64,000 nt of DNA from Mesorhizobium sp. (GTDB taxonomy: Bacteria > Pseudomonadota > Alphaproteobacteria > Rhizobiales > Rhizobiaceae), in NCBI GenBank assembly GCA_004017535.1, contig SAJS01000008.1, forward strand, positions 186,001 through 250,000, written 5' to 3'. Positions within the stretch are counted from its first letter, which is position 1, and each line of letters opens with the position of its first letter. Below are positions 33,822 to 41,856 of the stretch, piece by piece. Made by a program: the position numbers and the translations under genes. The notes beneath the pieces were generated by a model, which was not told the DNA's origin, ran no database searches, and saw only the letters and a program-made list of their open reading frames with translations.

Positions 33822-33938
33822 AAAGAAAAAGCCCGCTGCCGGGAGGAGGTGGCAGCGGGCTTGATTTCGAATACGGCACGGGAGGAGGTGTACCGCACTC
33901 AGCGCCGGTGTCTGGGAGGAGGAAGACATCCGACAGGT
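33822..33938 (-). ncRNA. αr14/NfeR1-type small RNA with three anti-Shine-Dalgarno hairpin loops
   Basis: On the minus strand, three hairpins each display CCTCCTCCC in the loop (plus-strand GGGAGGAGG at 33914, 33881 and 33842). The stems are TGTCT/AGACA, then TGCGGTAC/GTGCCGTA with wobble pairs, then a 12-bp terminator stem AAGCCCGCTGCC/GGCAGCGGGCTT followed by TTTTTCTTT. A promoter with TTGCCG and TATTTA 17 bases apart lies just upstream (33942-33970). The length of about 117 nt, three repeated anti-SD motifs and terminal hairpin match the alphaproteobacterial αr14 family, which includes Sinorhizobium NfeR1. It should pair with ribosome-binding sites of many mRNAs. The exact 5' end is estimated. 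Confidence 0.85.
33830..33863. terminator. Rho-independent terminator of the sRNA, possibly shared with tetR
   Basis: A 12-bp stem with a 10-base loop. The T run is on the minus strand (TTTTTCTTTG), so it primarily ends the sRNA. It is 35 bp beyond the tetR stop and could also slow plus-strand transcription, but there is no good T run on that side. Confidence 0.8.
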
Positions 33939-33941
33939 TCA

Positions 33942-33970
33942 TAAATACGAGCTGCCCAACGATTCGGCAA
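33942..33970 (-). promoter_or_regulatory. Promoter of the αr14-type sRNA
   Basis: On the minus strand, TTGCCG (33965-33970) and TATTTA (33942-33947) are separated by exactly 17 bases. They lie immediately upstream of the predicted RNA start near 33936-33938. Confidence 0.6.
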
Positions 33971-34058
33971 TTGCGAAACGTGCATAGCTGCTGTGCAGAA
34001 TCGCGGGATCAATCGTCAGACAAATCCGAAGAAGCACCCGCCGGCACGCGTCGCCGGT

Positions 34059-35093
34059 TCACTGCACCGGCACGTTTTCCTTGAAGATCAACCGTGGCTC
34101 GATGAATTTTTTTGTCAGATAGGGCGCCGAGGAGGCGATCGAGCCGAGCAGGCGGATCACCGACTGCTCGGCGATCAGCCGCGCATTCTGGTCGATGACG
34201 ACGTCGGCGAGGTCATCGACGAGATAGCGCCGTGTCTCCTTGGTCAGGTCGTGGCAGATGAAGACCGGCTTCCTGCGCGGCTTGGCTTCCAGCAACGCCC
34301 TGGCGACGCCGGAGCGTCCAGCGCCGACGCAGTAGATGCCGAGCAGATCCGGTTCGTCGTGCAGCGCCTTGATGGTGGCGCGGTAGCTGGCGTCCGGCTC
34401 GTCGTTGATCTCGACGGCGCTGGACACGGTGAGATTGGGGAACTCCTCGCTCAGCACCGAGCGGAAGCCCATCTCGCGCTCCTCATGGCCGCGATAGGAG
34501 CGCGAGCCGACCATCATCGCCAGATGCCCGGTGCGGCCGCCGAGGAAGCGCCCCATCAGCAGCGCCGCTGTGCGGCCCGCCACGCGGTTGTCGATGCCGA
34601 CATAGGCCGAGCGGGGCGCCGCCGGCACGTCCGAGACCAGCGTGACCAGCCTGATTCCCGCCTCGACCAGCTCGCGCAGGATGTTGCGCGTGCGCGGATG
34701 GTCCACGGCAATCACCCCGACACCATTGGCCTTGAGCGACAGATTCTCCACCGCGCCCTGCAGCGCGCCCGGCGAAATGCCGGCAAGGTTGTGGATGCGG
34801 CACGACGCGACCAGCGGCAGGCGCGCCGCATAGTCCTCGATGTGGTGGGCAAGGTCGGCCATGAAGGCGTTGGAGCCGATCGGCAGGAAGAATTCGAGAT
34901 TCGCCGGCTTCGACGGCAGCACGACCTGGTCGAGTGTCGGCAGGTAGCCGAGCTGCTTGGCCGCTTCCATCACCCGCTGCCGGTTGGCGGCGCTCGCGCC
35001 CGGACGGTTGTTCAGCACCCTGTCGACGGTCGCGGTCGACAGGCCGCAGCTTCGGGCGATGTCGGCTACGGTGGCTTTCATGGGGCCAGTCAT
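34059..35093 (-). CDS. LacI-family transcriptional regulator of the sugar ABC operon
   Basis: A 344-residue LacI/GalR regulator. The N-terminal helix-turn-helix reads TVADIARSCGLSTATVDRVL with the hinge NRPGASAANRQRVMEAAKQL. The rest is a periplasmic-binding-protein-like sensor domain (VIAVDHPRTRNIL, AYVGIDNRVAGRTAALLMGR). It lies 47 bp after the ABC ATPase on the same strand and probably controls that operon in response to its sugar. A second ATG at 35081 would remove four residues; neither start has a clear ribosome site. Confidence 0.88.
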   Translation of the reverse strand: MTGPMKATVADIARSCGLSTATVDRVLNNRPGASAANRQRVMEAAKQLGYLPTLDQVVLPSKPANLEFFLPIGSNAFMADLAHHIEDYAARLPLVASCRIHNLAGISPGALQGAVENLSLKANGVGVIAVDHPRTRNILRELVEAGIRLVTLVSDVPAAPRSAYVGIDNRVAGRTAALLMGRFLGGRTGHLAMMVGSRSYRGHEEREMGFRSVLSEEFPNLTVSSAVEINDEPDASYRATIKALHDEPDLLGIYCVGAGRSGVARALLEAKPRRKPVFICHDLTKETRRYLVDDLADVVIDQNARLIAEQSVIRLLGSIASSAPYLTKKFIEPRLIFKENVPVQ

Positions 35094-35140
35094 AGGATGG
35101 GATGCGAGCCCCTGTCACGCCATGTCAAAGTCAGCCGAAA

Positions 35141-35935
35141 TCAGCCATGCGAGTCCCGGCCGTCTGAAATCGCGTCGCGGATTTCCTTGTCCGACATGCC
35201 GGTGATGACGCGCTCGACCTCGGCCACCGTCGTCTTCTTCGGATCGATGTCGTCGGCCACCACCTTGCCCCGGCGCATCACCACGATGCGGTCGACCACC
35301 TGGAAGACGTGGTGGATGTTATGCGCGATGAAGATGCAGGAATGGCCGGAATCGCGGGCGCTGCGCACGAAGCTCAGCACCCCTTGCGTCTCGGCGACGC
35401 CGAGATTGTTGGTCGGCTCGTCGAGGATGATCAGATCGCTGTCGAAATGCATGGCGCGCGCGATCGCCACCGCCTGCCGCTCGCCGCCCGACAGCGAGCC
35501 GATCGGCGTCGTCGGCGGGATGTTCTTGGTGATGCCGACTTGCCGCAGAAGGTCGCGCGCCACCGCGTTCATCGCCTCCTGGTCCATGCGGTTCAGGAAG
35601 CGCGGCGGCTTGATCGGCTCGCGCCCGAGGAACAGGTTGCGGGCGATCGACAGCTGCGTGACCAGCGCCGAGTCCTGGTAGATCGTCTCGATGCCCTCAG
35701 CGATTGCGTCGCTGGTGCTGCGGAAATTGACCTTCTTGCCGCGCACGAAGATATCGCCGCTGGTCAGCGGCACGGCGCCTGACAGCACCTTGATCAATGT
35801 CGACTTGCCGGCGCCGTTGTCGCCGAGCAGGCCGACGATCTCCTTTTCGTTGACGTGGAAATTGGCGTCCACCAGCGCCTGCACGCGCCCGTAGGACTTG
35901 CGGATGTTTGCCATGCGGATCAGAGGCTCGGCCAT
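35141..35935 (-). CDS. Sugar ABC transporter ATP-binding protein (single-cassette, FrcA type)
   Basis: A 264-residue ATPase with one cassette. It has Walker A GDNGAGKST, signature LSGGERQAVAIARAM, Walker B DLIILDEPTNNLG, and a switch His in IFIAHNIHHVF. Sugar ATPases of the RbsA/XylG type normally carry two fused cassettes; the single-cassette form is typical of rhizobial fructose-type systems. It starts four bases after the permease stop. Confidence 0.9.
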   Translation of the reverse strand: MAEPLIRMANIRKSYGRVQALVDANFHVNEKEIVGLLGDNGAGKSTLIKVLSGAVPLTSGDIFVRGKKVNFRSTSDAIAEGIETIYQDSALVTQLSIARNLFLGREPIKPPRFLNRMDQEAMNAVARDLLRQVGITKNIPPTTPIGSLSGGERQAVAIARAMHFDSDLIILDEPTNNLGVAETQGVLSFVRSARDSGHSCIFIAHNIHHVFQVVDRIVVMRRGKVVADDIDPKKTTVAEVERVITGMSDKEIRDAISDGRDSHG

Positions 35936-35939
35936 CGTC

Positions 35940-36926
35940 TTAAGTCCCTGCCTGGTGCCGGCGTTCGAGCCACGAATGCAGCGCCATCATGCCGAGGATG
36001 ATCGCGCCGATGAAGATGTTGTACGCAAGCCCCGGCACCCCGATCAGCACGATGCCGTTGCGCATGACGCGCAGGATCAGGATGCCGAGCACCGTGCCGA
36101 TGATGGTGCCGCGTCCGCCGGTCAGCGCCGTGCCGCCGATCACCACCATGGCGATGACCTCGAGCTCGTAGCCGGTGCCGCTGTTGGGATTGGCCGCTGA
36201 GGTGCGCAGCGACGAGATCACGCCGGCGAGCGAGGCCATCACCGCCGACAGGACGAACAGGCCGACCTTGACGCGGTTGACGTTGACGCCGCGGGCGCGT
36301 GCCGCATTGGGATTGCCGCCGGCGGCCTGGATCCAGTTGCCGGTCCGGCTCTGCGTCAGCACATAACCCAGCACGATCGCTGCGCCAATGAACCAGAACA
36401 GCGAGGCATAGATGCGGAACGGACCGACATAGAAGTCGCCGACCAGGATGTTCGCCAGCCAGCTGCCTTCGGCGCTCCAGGTCCGCTGCGGGAAACCGTC
36501 GGTGATGAACAATGCTGTGCCGCGAACGACCAGCAGCATGCCGAGCGTCACCAGGAAGGACGGGATCTTGAGCTGGGTGACGAACCAGCCATTCACCAGC
36601 CCGATCAGCGCGGCAACGATCAGCGCGATCAGCAGGCCCACCTCCAGCGAGGTGACGCCGCTGTTGTAGAGCGTCCACATCAAGACCGGCGAGAAGCCGA
36701 ACAGCGAGCCGACGGAAAGATCGAATTCGCCCGATGTCATCAGCAGTGTCATCGCCAGCGCGATCAGGCCGAGTTCGACGGTGAAGGCCAGGATGTTGGA
36801 GATGTTCTGCGGCGACAGGAAGTCGGGATTGATGCCCCAGAACACGGCGAGCTCGACGACGAGCAGCACCAGCGGACCGAATTCGGGCCGCGCGATCAGG
36901 CGTTGGACGAAGGAACGGTTTTCCAT
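35940..36926 (-). CDS. Sugar ABC transporter permease (RbsC/FrcC family)
   Basis: A 328-residue membrane protein with about 8-10 helices. Characteristic segments are LTSGEFDLSVGSLFGFSPV and NPNAARARGVNVNRVKVGLF. GGTALTGGRGTIIGTVLGIL is the conserved region of this permease family. It forms the channel with the ATPase at 35141 and the binding protein at 37025. Confidence 0.9.
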   Translation of the reverse strand: MENRSFVQRLIARPEFGPLVLLVVELAVFWGINPDFLSPQNISNILAFTVELGLIALAMTLLMTSGEFDLSVGSLFGFSPVLMWTLYNSGVTSLEVGLLIALIVAALIGLVNGWFVTQLKIPSFLVTLGMLLVVRGTALFITDGFPQRTWSAEGSWLANILVGDFYVGPFRIYASLFWFIGAAIVLGYVLTQSRTGNWIQAAGGNPNAARARGVNVNRVKVGLFVLSAVMASLAGVISSLRTSAANPNSGTGYELEVIAMVVIGGTALTGGRGTIIGTVLGILILRVMRNGIVLIGVPGLAYNIFIGAIILGMMALHSWLERRHQAGT

Positions 36927-36984
36927 TGAACCCGCGACGTGAGGGCCGGCCTGCCTGAAGGCGGGCGCGGCGGGACAGGAAAAG

Positions 36985-37012
36985 GCGGTCGCGGCGTTGC
37001 CGTCGCGACCGC
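36985..37012 (-). promoter_or_regulatory. Stem-loop between binding-protein and permease genes
   Basis: GCGGTCGCG and CGCGACCGC make a 9-bp perfect stem with a 10-base loop, 12 bp after the binding-protein stop. Such stem-loops often protect the upstream message and keep binding-protein levels above those of the permease. No T run follows, so it is not a strong terminator. Confidence 0.5.
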
Positions 37013-37024
37013 TCGGATCAGCGG

Positions 37025-37957
37025 TTACTTGCCGGACAGGATCTTGTCGTAGACGCCGGCGGTGTCCTTCTCATAAAGCGCGCCGGTGATGACGTTGAAG
37101 CCCGGAGGGATGCCGCTGGCGGCCATGTTGGCCAGCGACAGCGCCACATAGCTGGTCGCCTGCGGGTCCTGCCACTGCGCGGCGTTGACATAGCCGCTCA
37201 GCACTTCCTGCGTGGTGTCGAGCGAGTTGCCCCAGCCGACGACCGGGATCTCGCCCGGCTTGACGCCGACCTGGTCGAACACGCGCTTGATCGAGCCGGT
37301 GACGAGGTCGCCGAGGCCGATGATGGCCTTCACCTTGCCCTTGTGGGCGGTGAGGTAGTCGACCATGCGGTTGATCACCTCGGCCTGGTCGAGCGTGGCT
37401 TCGGTCACCTCATAGGTGATGCCGGCCGGCCCGAAGACGCTCTTGATGCCTTCCTCTTCCTGCACGCCATAGGTGGCGCCAGGGATCTCGACCGGCATCC
37501 AAACGAAGTCGCCTTTCTTCAGCAGGCCCTTGTCGACCAGGTACTGCGCCCAGTGCTTGCCGAAAGTGACGTTGTCGCCGCCGACATAGGCATTGAAGTT
37601 GGCTTTCGGATCGGGCGTGTTGAAGTTGATGATCGGGATGTTGGCGGCGCGCGCTTCCTTGGCGAGCTCGATCAGGCTGCCCGGATCGGGGCTGGTGGTG
37701 ACGATGCCGTCGGCCTTGGCCGAGATGGCGGCGCGGATCGCCTCCTGCTGCGAGGCAACGTCGCCATTATGGAACGACGTGTTGACCTTGTTGCCGGTGT
37801 CGCTTGCCCATTGCTTGGCGCCGGCAAGGAAGTAGGTCCAGACCGGATCGGCCGGGCCGCCATGCGAAATCCAATAGAACGTCTTGGCCTGCGCCATCGC
37901 CGGAATGGCGACGAGCGCGATCAAGCCAAGCAAGAGCAGTCTTAGCCGCGAAAGCAT
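37025..37957 (-). CDS. Sugar ABC transporter substrate-binding protein
   Basis: A 310-residue periplasmic binding protein of the ribose-binding (type I) fold. The signal peptide is at the N-terminus (LLLLGLIALVAIPAMAQA, cleavage after about residue 25). Landmarks are ISHGGPADPVWTYFLAGAKQ, DGIVTTSPDPGSLIELAKEA, and GLGDLVTGSIKRVFDQVG. The ATG at 37957 has GGGAGG upstream. Its sugar is not evident; the operon's FAH-family enzyme suggests a sugar or sugar acid degraded through a keto-deoxy intermediate. The 270 bp upstream to 38227 show no other feature. Confidence 0.9.
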   Translation of the reverse strand: MLSRLRLLLLGLIALVAIPAMAQAKTFYWISHGGPADPVWTYFLAGAKQWASDTGNKVNTSFHNGDVASQQEAIRAAISAKADGIVTTSPDPGSLIELAKEARAANIPIINFNTPDPKANFNAYVGGDNVTFGKHWAQYLVDKGLLKKGDFVWMPVEIPGATYGVQEEEGIKSVFGPAGITYEVTEATLDQAEVINRMVDYLTAHKGKVKAIIGLGDLVTGSIKRVFDQVGVKPGEIPVVGWGNSLDTTQEVLSGYVNAAQWQDPQATSYVALSLANMAASGIPPGFNVITGALYEKDTAGVYDKILSGK

Positions 37958-38227
37958 TCGATTTCCTCCCATGTTGAAACTCTCCCTCCACATCAAGCGC
38001 GATGCGGCCCTCGAACCGCACCTCCTGCCAGCGCCGAGCGGGACGCCCAGAGCATTCCCTTTTTCCAGCGGTGGCAAGCTCCGTCGCCAATGGATGTTGG
38101 GTCAGGCGCGCACGCCATCAGCAATCCCATCAGATTGCATCAGTTGAGGCGCTATTTTCTCGGGCAGGCGGTGCCGTTAGCGCTCGCTCTCTGCGGCGGG
38201 CTTGGACAACGTCGCCTCGGTTGGGCG

Positions 38228-39385
38228 CTAGAGAAGATTGGCCTTCGCCAGGTCGCGCATCAGATGGCTGGCGCCATAATTCCAATGCGGGCAGTCCGGC
38301 GACAGCCGTACGCGGTTGGTGAGCGCGCCGAGCTTTTCCGATGAGATAGTGACGATGTCGCCCACCTTGTGCGTAAAACCCTTGCCCTTCTCGCCGCGGT
38401 CCTTCGACGGCACGAACATCGTGCCGAGATAGAGCGCCAGCCCGTCGGGATACTGGTGATGCGGCCCCATCGCCGCCTTGACCAGTTCTTCCGGGGAGCG
38501 GCTGATTTCCGCCATCGAGCTCGCGCCCTCCAGCGAGAAGCCGTCCTCGCCCTCGACGCTGAGCCGCACCGTGGCGCGCTTGACATCGGCGATCGAGAAG
38601 GTCTCGTCGAAGAGCCGGATGAACGGTCCGAGCGAGGCGGAAGCATTGTTGTCCTTGGCCTTGCCGAGCAGCAGCGCCGAGCGCCCCTCGACATCGCGCA
38701 GGTTGACGTCGTTGCCCAGCGTTGCGCCGACGATGCGGCCCGAGCTGTCCGCGATCATGGCGATCTCCGGCTCCGGATTGTTCCAGGTGGAGACCGGATG
38801 CAGGCCGACATCGGCGCCGAAGCCGACGGAAGCCATCGGCTGGCATTTGGTGAAGATCTCGGCATCGGGCCCGATGCCCACCTCCAGATATTGAGACCAG
38901 GCGCCGCGCGAGATCAGCTTGGCCTTGATTTCCATCGCTTCCGGCGAACCGGGCTTGAGCTTCGACAAGTCATGGCCGATCAGGCTGGCGATGTCGGCGC
39001 GGATGGCGTCGGCCTTCTCCGCCGAGCCGCGCGCCTGCTCCTCGATGACGCGCTCGAGCAGGCTGACCACGAAGGTGACGCCGGAGGCTTTGACCGCCTG
39101 CAGATCGACGGGCGAAAGCAGGATGGGCTTCGCGGCGTCGCGGCTGGCCTCGAAGCTGTTTGCCGCGATGTCGGCGAGCGCGCCGATCGCCTTACCCTTG
39201 GCTGAGCGCAGGTAGTCGGCCGGATCCTTCAGTTCGCAAAGATCGCGCACCGTCGGCGCCGCGCTCGAGGTGATGTCGATCACTTCGCCATCCCGTACCG
39301 CCACCACCAGCGGATGAGAAGCGGCGCTAGTTCTGGCGCGGCCGACGAAAAGTCCTTCGGCAGGCAGGCGGGTCGGATCGGTCAT
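38228..39385 (-). CDS. Fumarylacetoacetate hydrolase (FAH) family protein
   Basis: A 385-residue FAH-fold enzyme. The metal site region is NNPEPEIAMIADSSGRIVGA followed by LGNDVNLRDVEGRSAL, and the conserved LGKAKDNNAS loop is present. FAH-family members of this length in sugar operons include dehydratases of 2-keto-3-deoxy sugar acids, which would fit a gene heading an ABC sugar operon. That assignment is inferred from position, not from a diagnostic residue. The start at 39385 (MTDPTRLP) was preferred to one ten residues upstream. Confidence 0.82.
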   Translation of the reverse strand: MTDPTRLPAEGLFVGRARTSAASHPLVVAVRDGEVIDITSSAAPTVRDLCELKDPADYLRSAKGKAIGALADIAANSFEASRDAAKPILLSPVDLQAVKASGVTFVVSLLERVIEEQARGSAEKADAIRADIASLIGHDLSKLKPGSPEAMEIKAKLISRGAWSQYLEVGIGPDAEIFTKCQPMASVGFGADVGLHPVSTWNNPEPEIAMIADSSGRIVGATLGNDVNLRDVEGRSALLLGKAKDNNASASLGPFIRLFDETFSIADVKRATVRLSVEGEDGFSLEGASSMAEISRSPEELVKAAMGPHHQYPDGLALYLGTMFVPSKDRGEKGKGFTHKVGDIVTISSEKLGALTNRVRLSPDCPHWNYGASHLMRDLAKANLL

Positions 39386-39517
39386 AGTTTCATCCTCTCG
39401 ATTGTCGCGCGGCACTTTCCCCGGATTTAGCGCAAACGTCTATCCCGTCGATGCCAGGGTTTATGGGCCATGGCTGTGCTGTCACATAGCCAGGACTTGT
39501 CTGGCCTATCGAGGCTC

Positions 39518-39533
39518 TTTCAAATTCATGAAA
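39518..39533. promoter_or_regulatory. TTTCA-N6-TGAAA operator upstream of the FAD oxidoreductase
   Basis: TTTCAAATTCATGAAA is a 16-bp site 44 bp from the oxidoreductase start. Its half-sites and spacing are identical to the site at 40900-40915 ahead of the ABC permease. A plausible -35-like TTGTCT lies about 17 bases upstream, so the site would cover the -10. Confidence 0.6.
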
Positions 39534-39576
39534 TCGCCAATAGGATTTTCACGAAGTTTCAGCACCGAGGTGATCT

Positions 39577-40860
39577 TTGCCTGCAACCTTCTCCGATCCG
39601 GTCTGGCAGAAGCCACCGATGGCGCCGGCATTCCGGTTCGGATTTTCGGCCGGCGGTGCTTTCGACGTGATCATTGTCGGCGGCGGCATCATGGGCCTGT
39701 CGACGGCGCTTCATTCGGCGCGCGCGGGCCTTTCCGTCCAGGTGCTGGACGCGGGCGCAATCGGGCAGGGCGCGTCCGGTCTCAATGGCGGCCAGGTTAT
39801 TCCCGGCCTCAAATACGACCCTGAATGGCTAATGGAGCATTTCGGCAAGGAGCGCGGCGAAGCCCTGGTCGCGTTCGCCGCCTCGACGGCCGATGCCGTG
39901 TTCGATGTGATCCGCGACGAGAAGTTGGCCGTGCCGTTCACGCGAAATGGCTGGATCCAGGCGGCGCACACCGAGACCGCCCTGAAGGCAGCGGCAAACC
40001 GCGATCGCCAATGGCGCTCACGCGGCGCCGACGTCAAGTTGCTCGATCAGGCTGGGATCGCGGCGATGACCGGCGCCAGGGGTTATCTCGGCGGCTGGTT
40101 CGACCGCCGCGCCGGCGTCATTGATCCGCTGTCCTATACGCTTGAACTCGCCCGCATCGCCTCGGCGGCCGGCGCCGCCATCGCCGAGCAACAGCGGGTG
40201 GTGAAGCTCGCCAAGGAGGCCGGCGTCTGGAGGGTCTCGACAGAGAGCGGTATCGAATTGCGAGCGAAGTCGGTGGTGCTCGCCACCAATGCCTATACGG
40301 ATGGACTATTGCCCGGGCTTGCCCAGACCATCGTGCCGCTGCATTCCTTCCAGATCGCAACCGCGCCGCTGCCGGCGGAGCTTGCCGCCAGCATCCTGCC
40401 TGGCGGGCAAGCCGTTTCCGATTCCCGTCGCATTCTCGTCTACTACCGCCGGAGTCCCGATGGTCGCATGGTGGTGGGCGGCCGCGGCCGCATGGCGCTG
40501 CCTTCGAGCCCCAGCGACTGGGCGCATCTCGAACGTGCATTGCTTCGTCTCTATCCGGCGCTTGCCGGCATCGCCATCGAGAAGCGCTGGTTCGGCCGCG
40601 TGGCGCTGACCCCGGATCACCTGCCGCATCTGCACGAACCGGAAAAGGGCCTGCTTGCCGTCGTCGGCTGCCAGGGCAGGGGAGTCGGCCTGATGAGCGC
40701 GCTCGGCAAGCGCATGGCGAACTATCTCGCCAGCGGCGATGCCAGGCAGTTGCCGTTCCCGCTGTCGCCGATCCGGCCGATCCCGTTCCACGCCTTTCGC
40801 CAGGTCGGCGTTGCTGCGGCAATCACCTGGTACCGGATGCTCGACGCTTTCGAGCGCTGA
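39577..40860 (+). CDS. FAD-dependent oxidoreductase of the DAO family (PuuB-like)
   Basis: A 427-residue FAD enzyme. The dinucleotide motif is VIIVGGGIMGLSTALHSA (about residues 31-48). GASGLNGGQVIPGLKYDPEW and VVLATNAYTDGLLPGL are typical of gamma-glutamylputrescine oxidase and related amine oxidases. It stands before a polyamine-type ABC transporter and shares an operator motif with it, so an amine taken up by that system is the likely substrate. The TTG at 39577 is supported by GAGGTG a few bases upstream; ATG 39619 is the alternative. Confidence 0.85.
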   Translation: MPATFSDPVWQKPPMAPAFRFGFSAGGAFDVIIVGGGIMGLSTALHSARAGLSVQVLDAGAIGQGASGLNGGQVIPGLKYDPEWLMEHFGKERGEALVAFAASTADAVFDVIRDEKLAVPFTRNGWIQAAHTETALKAAANRDRQWRSRGADVKLLDQAGIAAMTGARGYLGGWFDRRAGVIDPLSYTLELARIASAAGAAIAEQQRVVKLAKEAGVWRVSTESGIELRAKSVVLATNAYTDGLLPGLAQTIVPLHSFQIATAPLPAELAASILPGGQAVSDSRRILVYYRRSPDGRMVVGGRGRMALPSSPSDWAHLERALLRLYPALAGIAIEKRWFGRVALTPDHLPHLHEPEKGLLAVVGCQGRGVGLMSALGKRMANYLASGDARQLPFPLSPIRPIPFHAFRQVGVAAAITWYRMLDAFER

Positions 40861-40892
40861 GCCGAACGCGTGCAACGCACAAGCGATTCAGC

Positions 40893-40920
40893 TTGACAGT
40901 TTCATGAATATGAAAAAACA
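40893..40920 (+). promoter_or_regulatory. Promoter with embedded TTTCA-N6-TGAAA operator for the first polyamine-type ABC operon
   Basis: TTGACA (40893-40898) is followed by TTTCATGAATATGAAA (40900-40915), which fills the 17-base spacer before an AT-rich -10 region. An operator between -35 and -10 is the classic site for a repressor. The XRE-cupin encoded at 43861 is the likely binder. Confidence 0.65.
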
Positions 40921-40941
40921 TTAGGCAATTTCAGAATTCCG

Positions 40942-41856
40942 ATGGGCAGCCCCCAAATAGGCAATGAAATGTCGACCGTCGTTGCAGCACGGCCCTTGCC
41001 GGAAAACCGCATCTCGCCGGTATTCCGCTTCGCCATGCTGCTCCCGGGCGGGCTGGTCACGTTCTTCCTGATCCTCTTTGCGCTTGGCCTGTTGGTCTTC
41101 CTCGCCTTCAGGGGCAATGACGGCTCGCTGCTCGGGGTCGGCCTGACGGTCGAAAATTTCGTCACCGTCGCCACCGATCCGCTCTACTGGACGGTGACGC
41201 TGCGCTCGCTGGTGATTGCCGGCCTGGTGACGCTTGCGACCGTCGTTACCGCCTATCCGGTCGCCTATTACCTCGCCTTCCATGCCGGCCGCCGCCGCAA
41301 CCTTTTACTCTTCCTGGTCACGCTGCCTTTCTGGACCAGCTACCTCTTGCGTGTCTTCGCCTGGAAGATCGTGCTCGCCTATAACGGCGTGCTGAATTCC
41401 GCCTTCATCGAGACCGGCCTCTGGAAGGAGCCGACGCTGGCTTTCCTCAACACGCCGGCCGCGGTGGTGGTGACGCTCGCCCATGCCTATGCGCCCTTCG
41501 CCATCCTGCCGATCTATGTGGCGCTGGACACGATCCCGAAATCGCTGCTCGAAGCGGCCTCCGATCTCGGCGCGCGGCCCTTCACCAGCTTCCGTCGCAT
41601 CGTGCTGCCCAACTCCATGCCGGGTGTGCTGGCCGCGGCGCTCGTCGTCTTCGTGCCGACGGTCGGCGACTACGTCACGCCGGCCATGGTCGGCGGCCCG
41701 GCCAGCACCATGATCGGGACGCTGATCCAGTCGCAATTCGGCAAGGCTAATGACTGGCCGTTCGGCGCCGCGCTCTCGGTCTGCGTCATGCTGGTGATCC
41801 TGTGCGTGGTGCTCGTCGCGCGCGGCGCCGATCGCCGGTTCGGCAGCCGCACATGA
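40942..41856 (+). CDS. ABC transporter permease (PotB-like)
   Basis: A 304-residue inner-membrane permease of the spermidine/putrescine type with six predicted helices. Landmarks are TVVTAYPVAYYLAFHAGRRR, LPFWTSYLLRVFAWKIVLAY and the ATPase-contact loop EAASDLGARPFTSFRRIVLP. Its stop overlaps the next permease (ATGA). ATG 40942 is used; ATG 40969 is nearly as good because neither has a clear ribosome site. Confidence 0.9.
   Translation: MGSPQIGNEMSTVVAARPLPENRISPVFRFAMLLPGGLVTFFLILFALGLLVFLAFRGNDGSLLGVGLTVENFVTVATDPLYWTVTLRSLVIAGLVTLATVVTAYPVAYYLAFHAGRRRNLLLFLVTLPFWTSYLLRVFAWKIVLAYNGVLNSAFIETGLWKEPTLAFLNTPAAVVVTLAHAYAPFAILPIYVALDTIPKSLLEAASDLGARPFTSFRRIVLPNSMPGVLAAALVVFVPTVGDYVTPAMVGGPASTMIGTLIQSQFGKANDWPFGAALSVCVMLVILCVVLVARGADRRFGSRT

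Noticed and set aside
33842-33923. Three GGGAGGAGG repeats as plus-strand ribosome sites of small ORFs
   Set aside because: No start codons or frames of useful length follow them. On the other strand they fall in hairpin loops of a promoter-terminator unit, which fits an sRNA.
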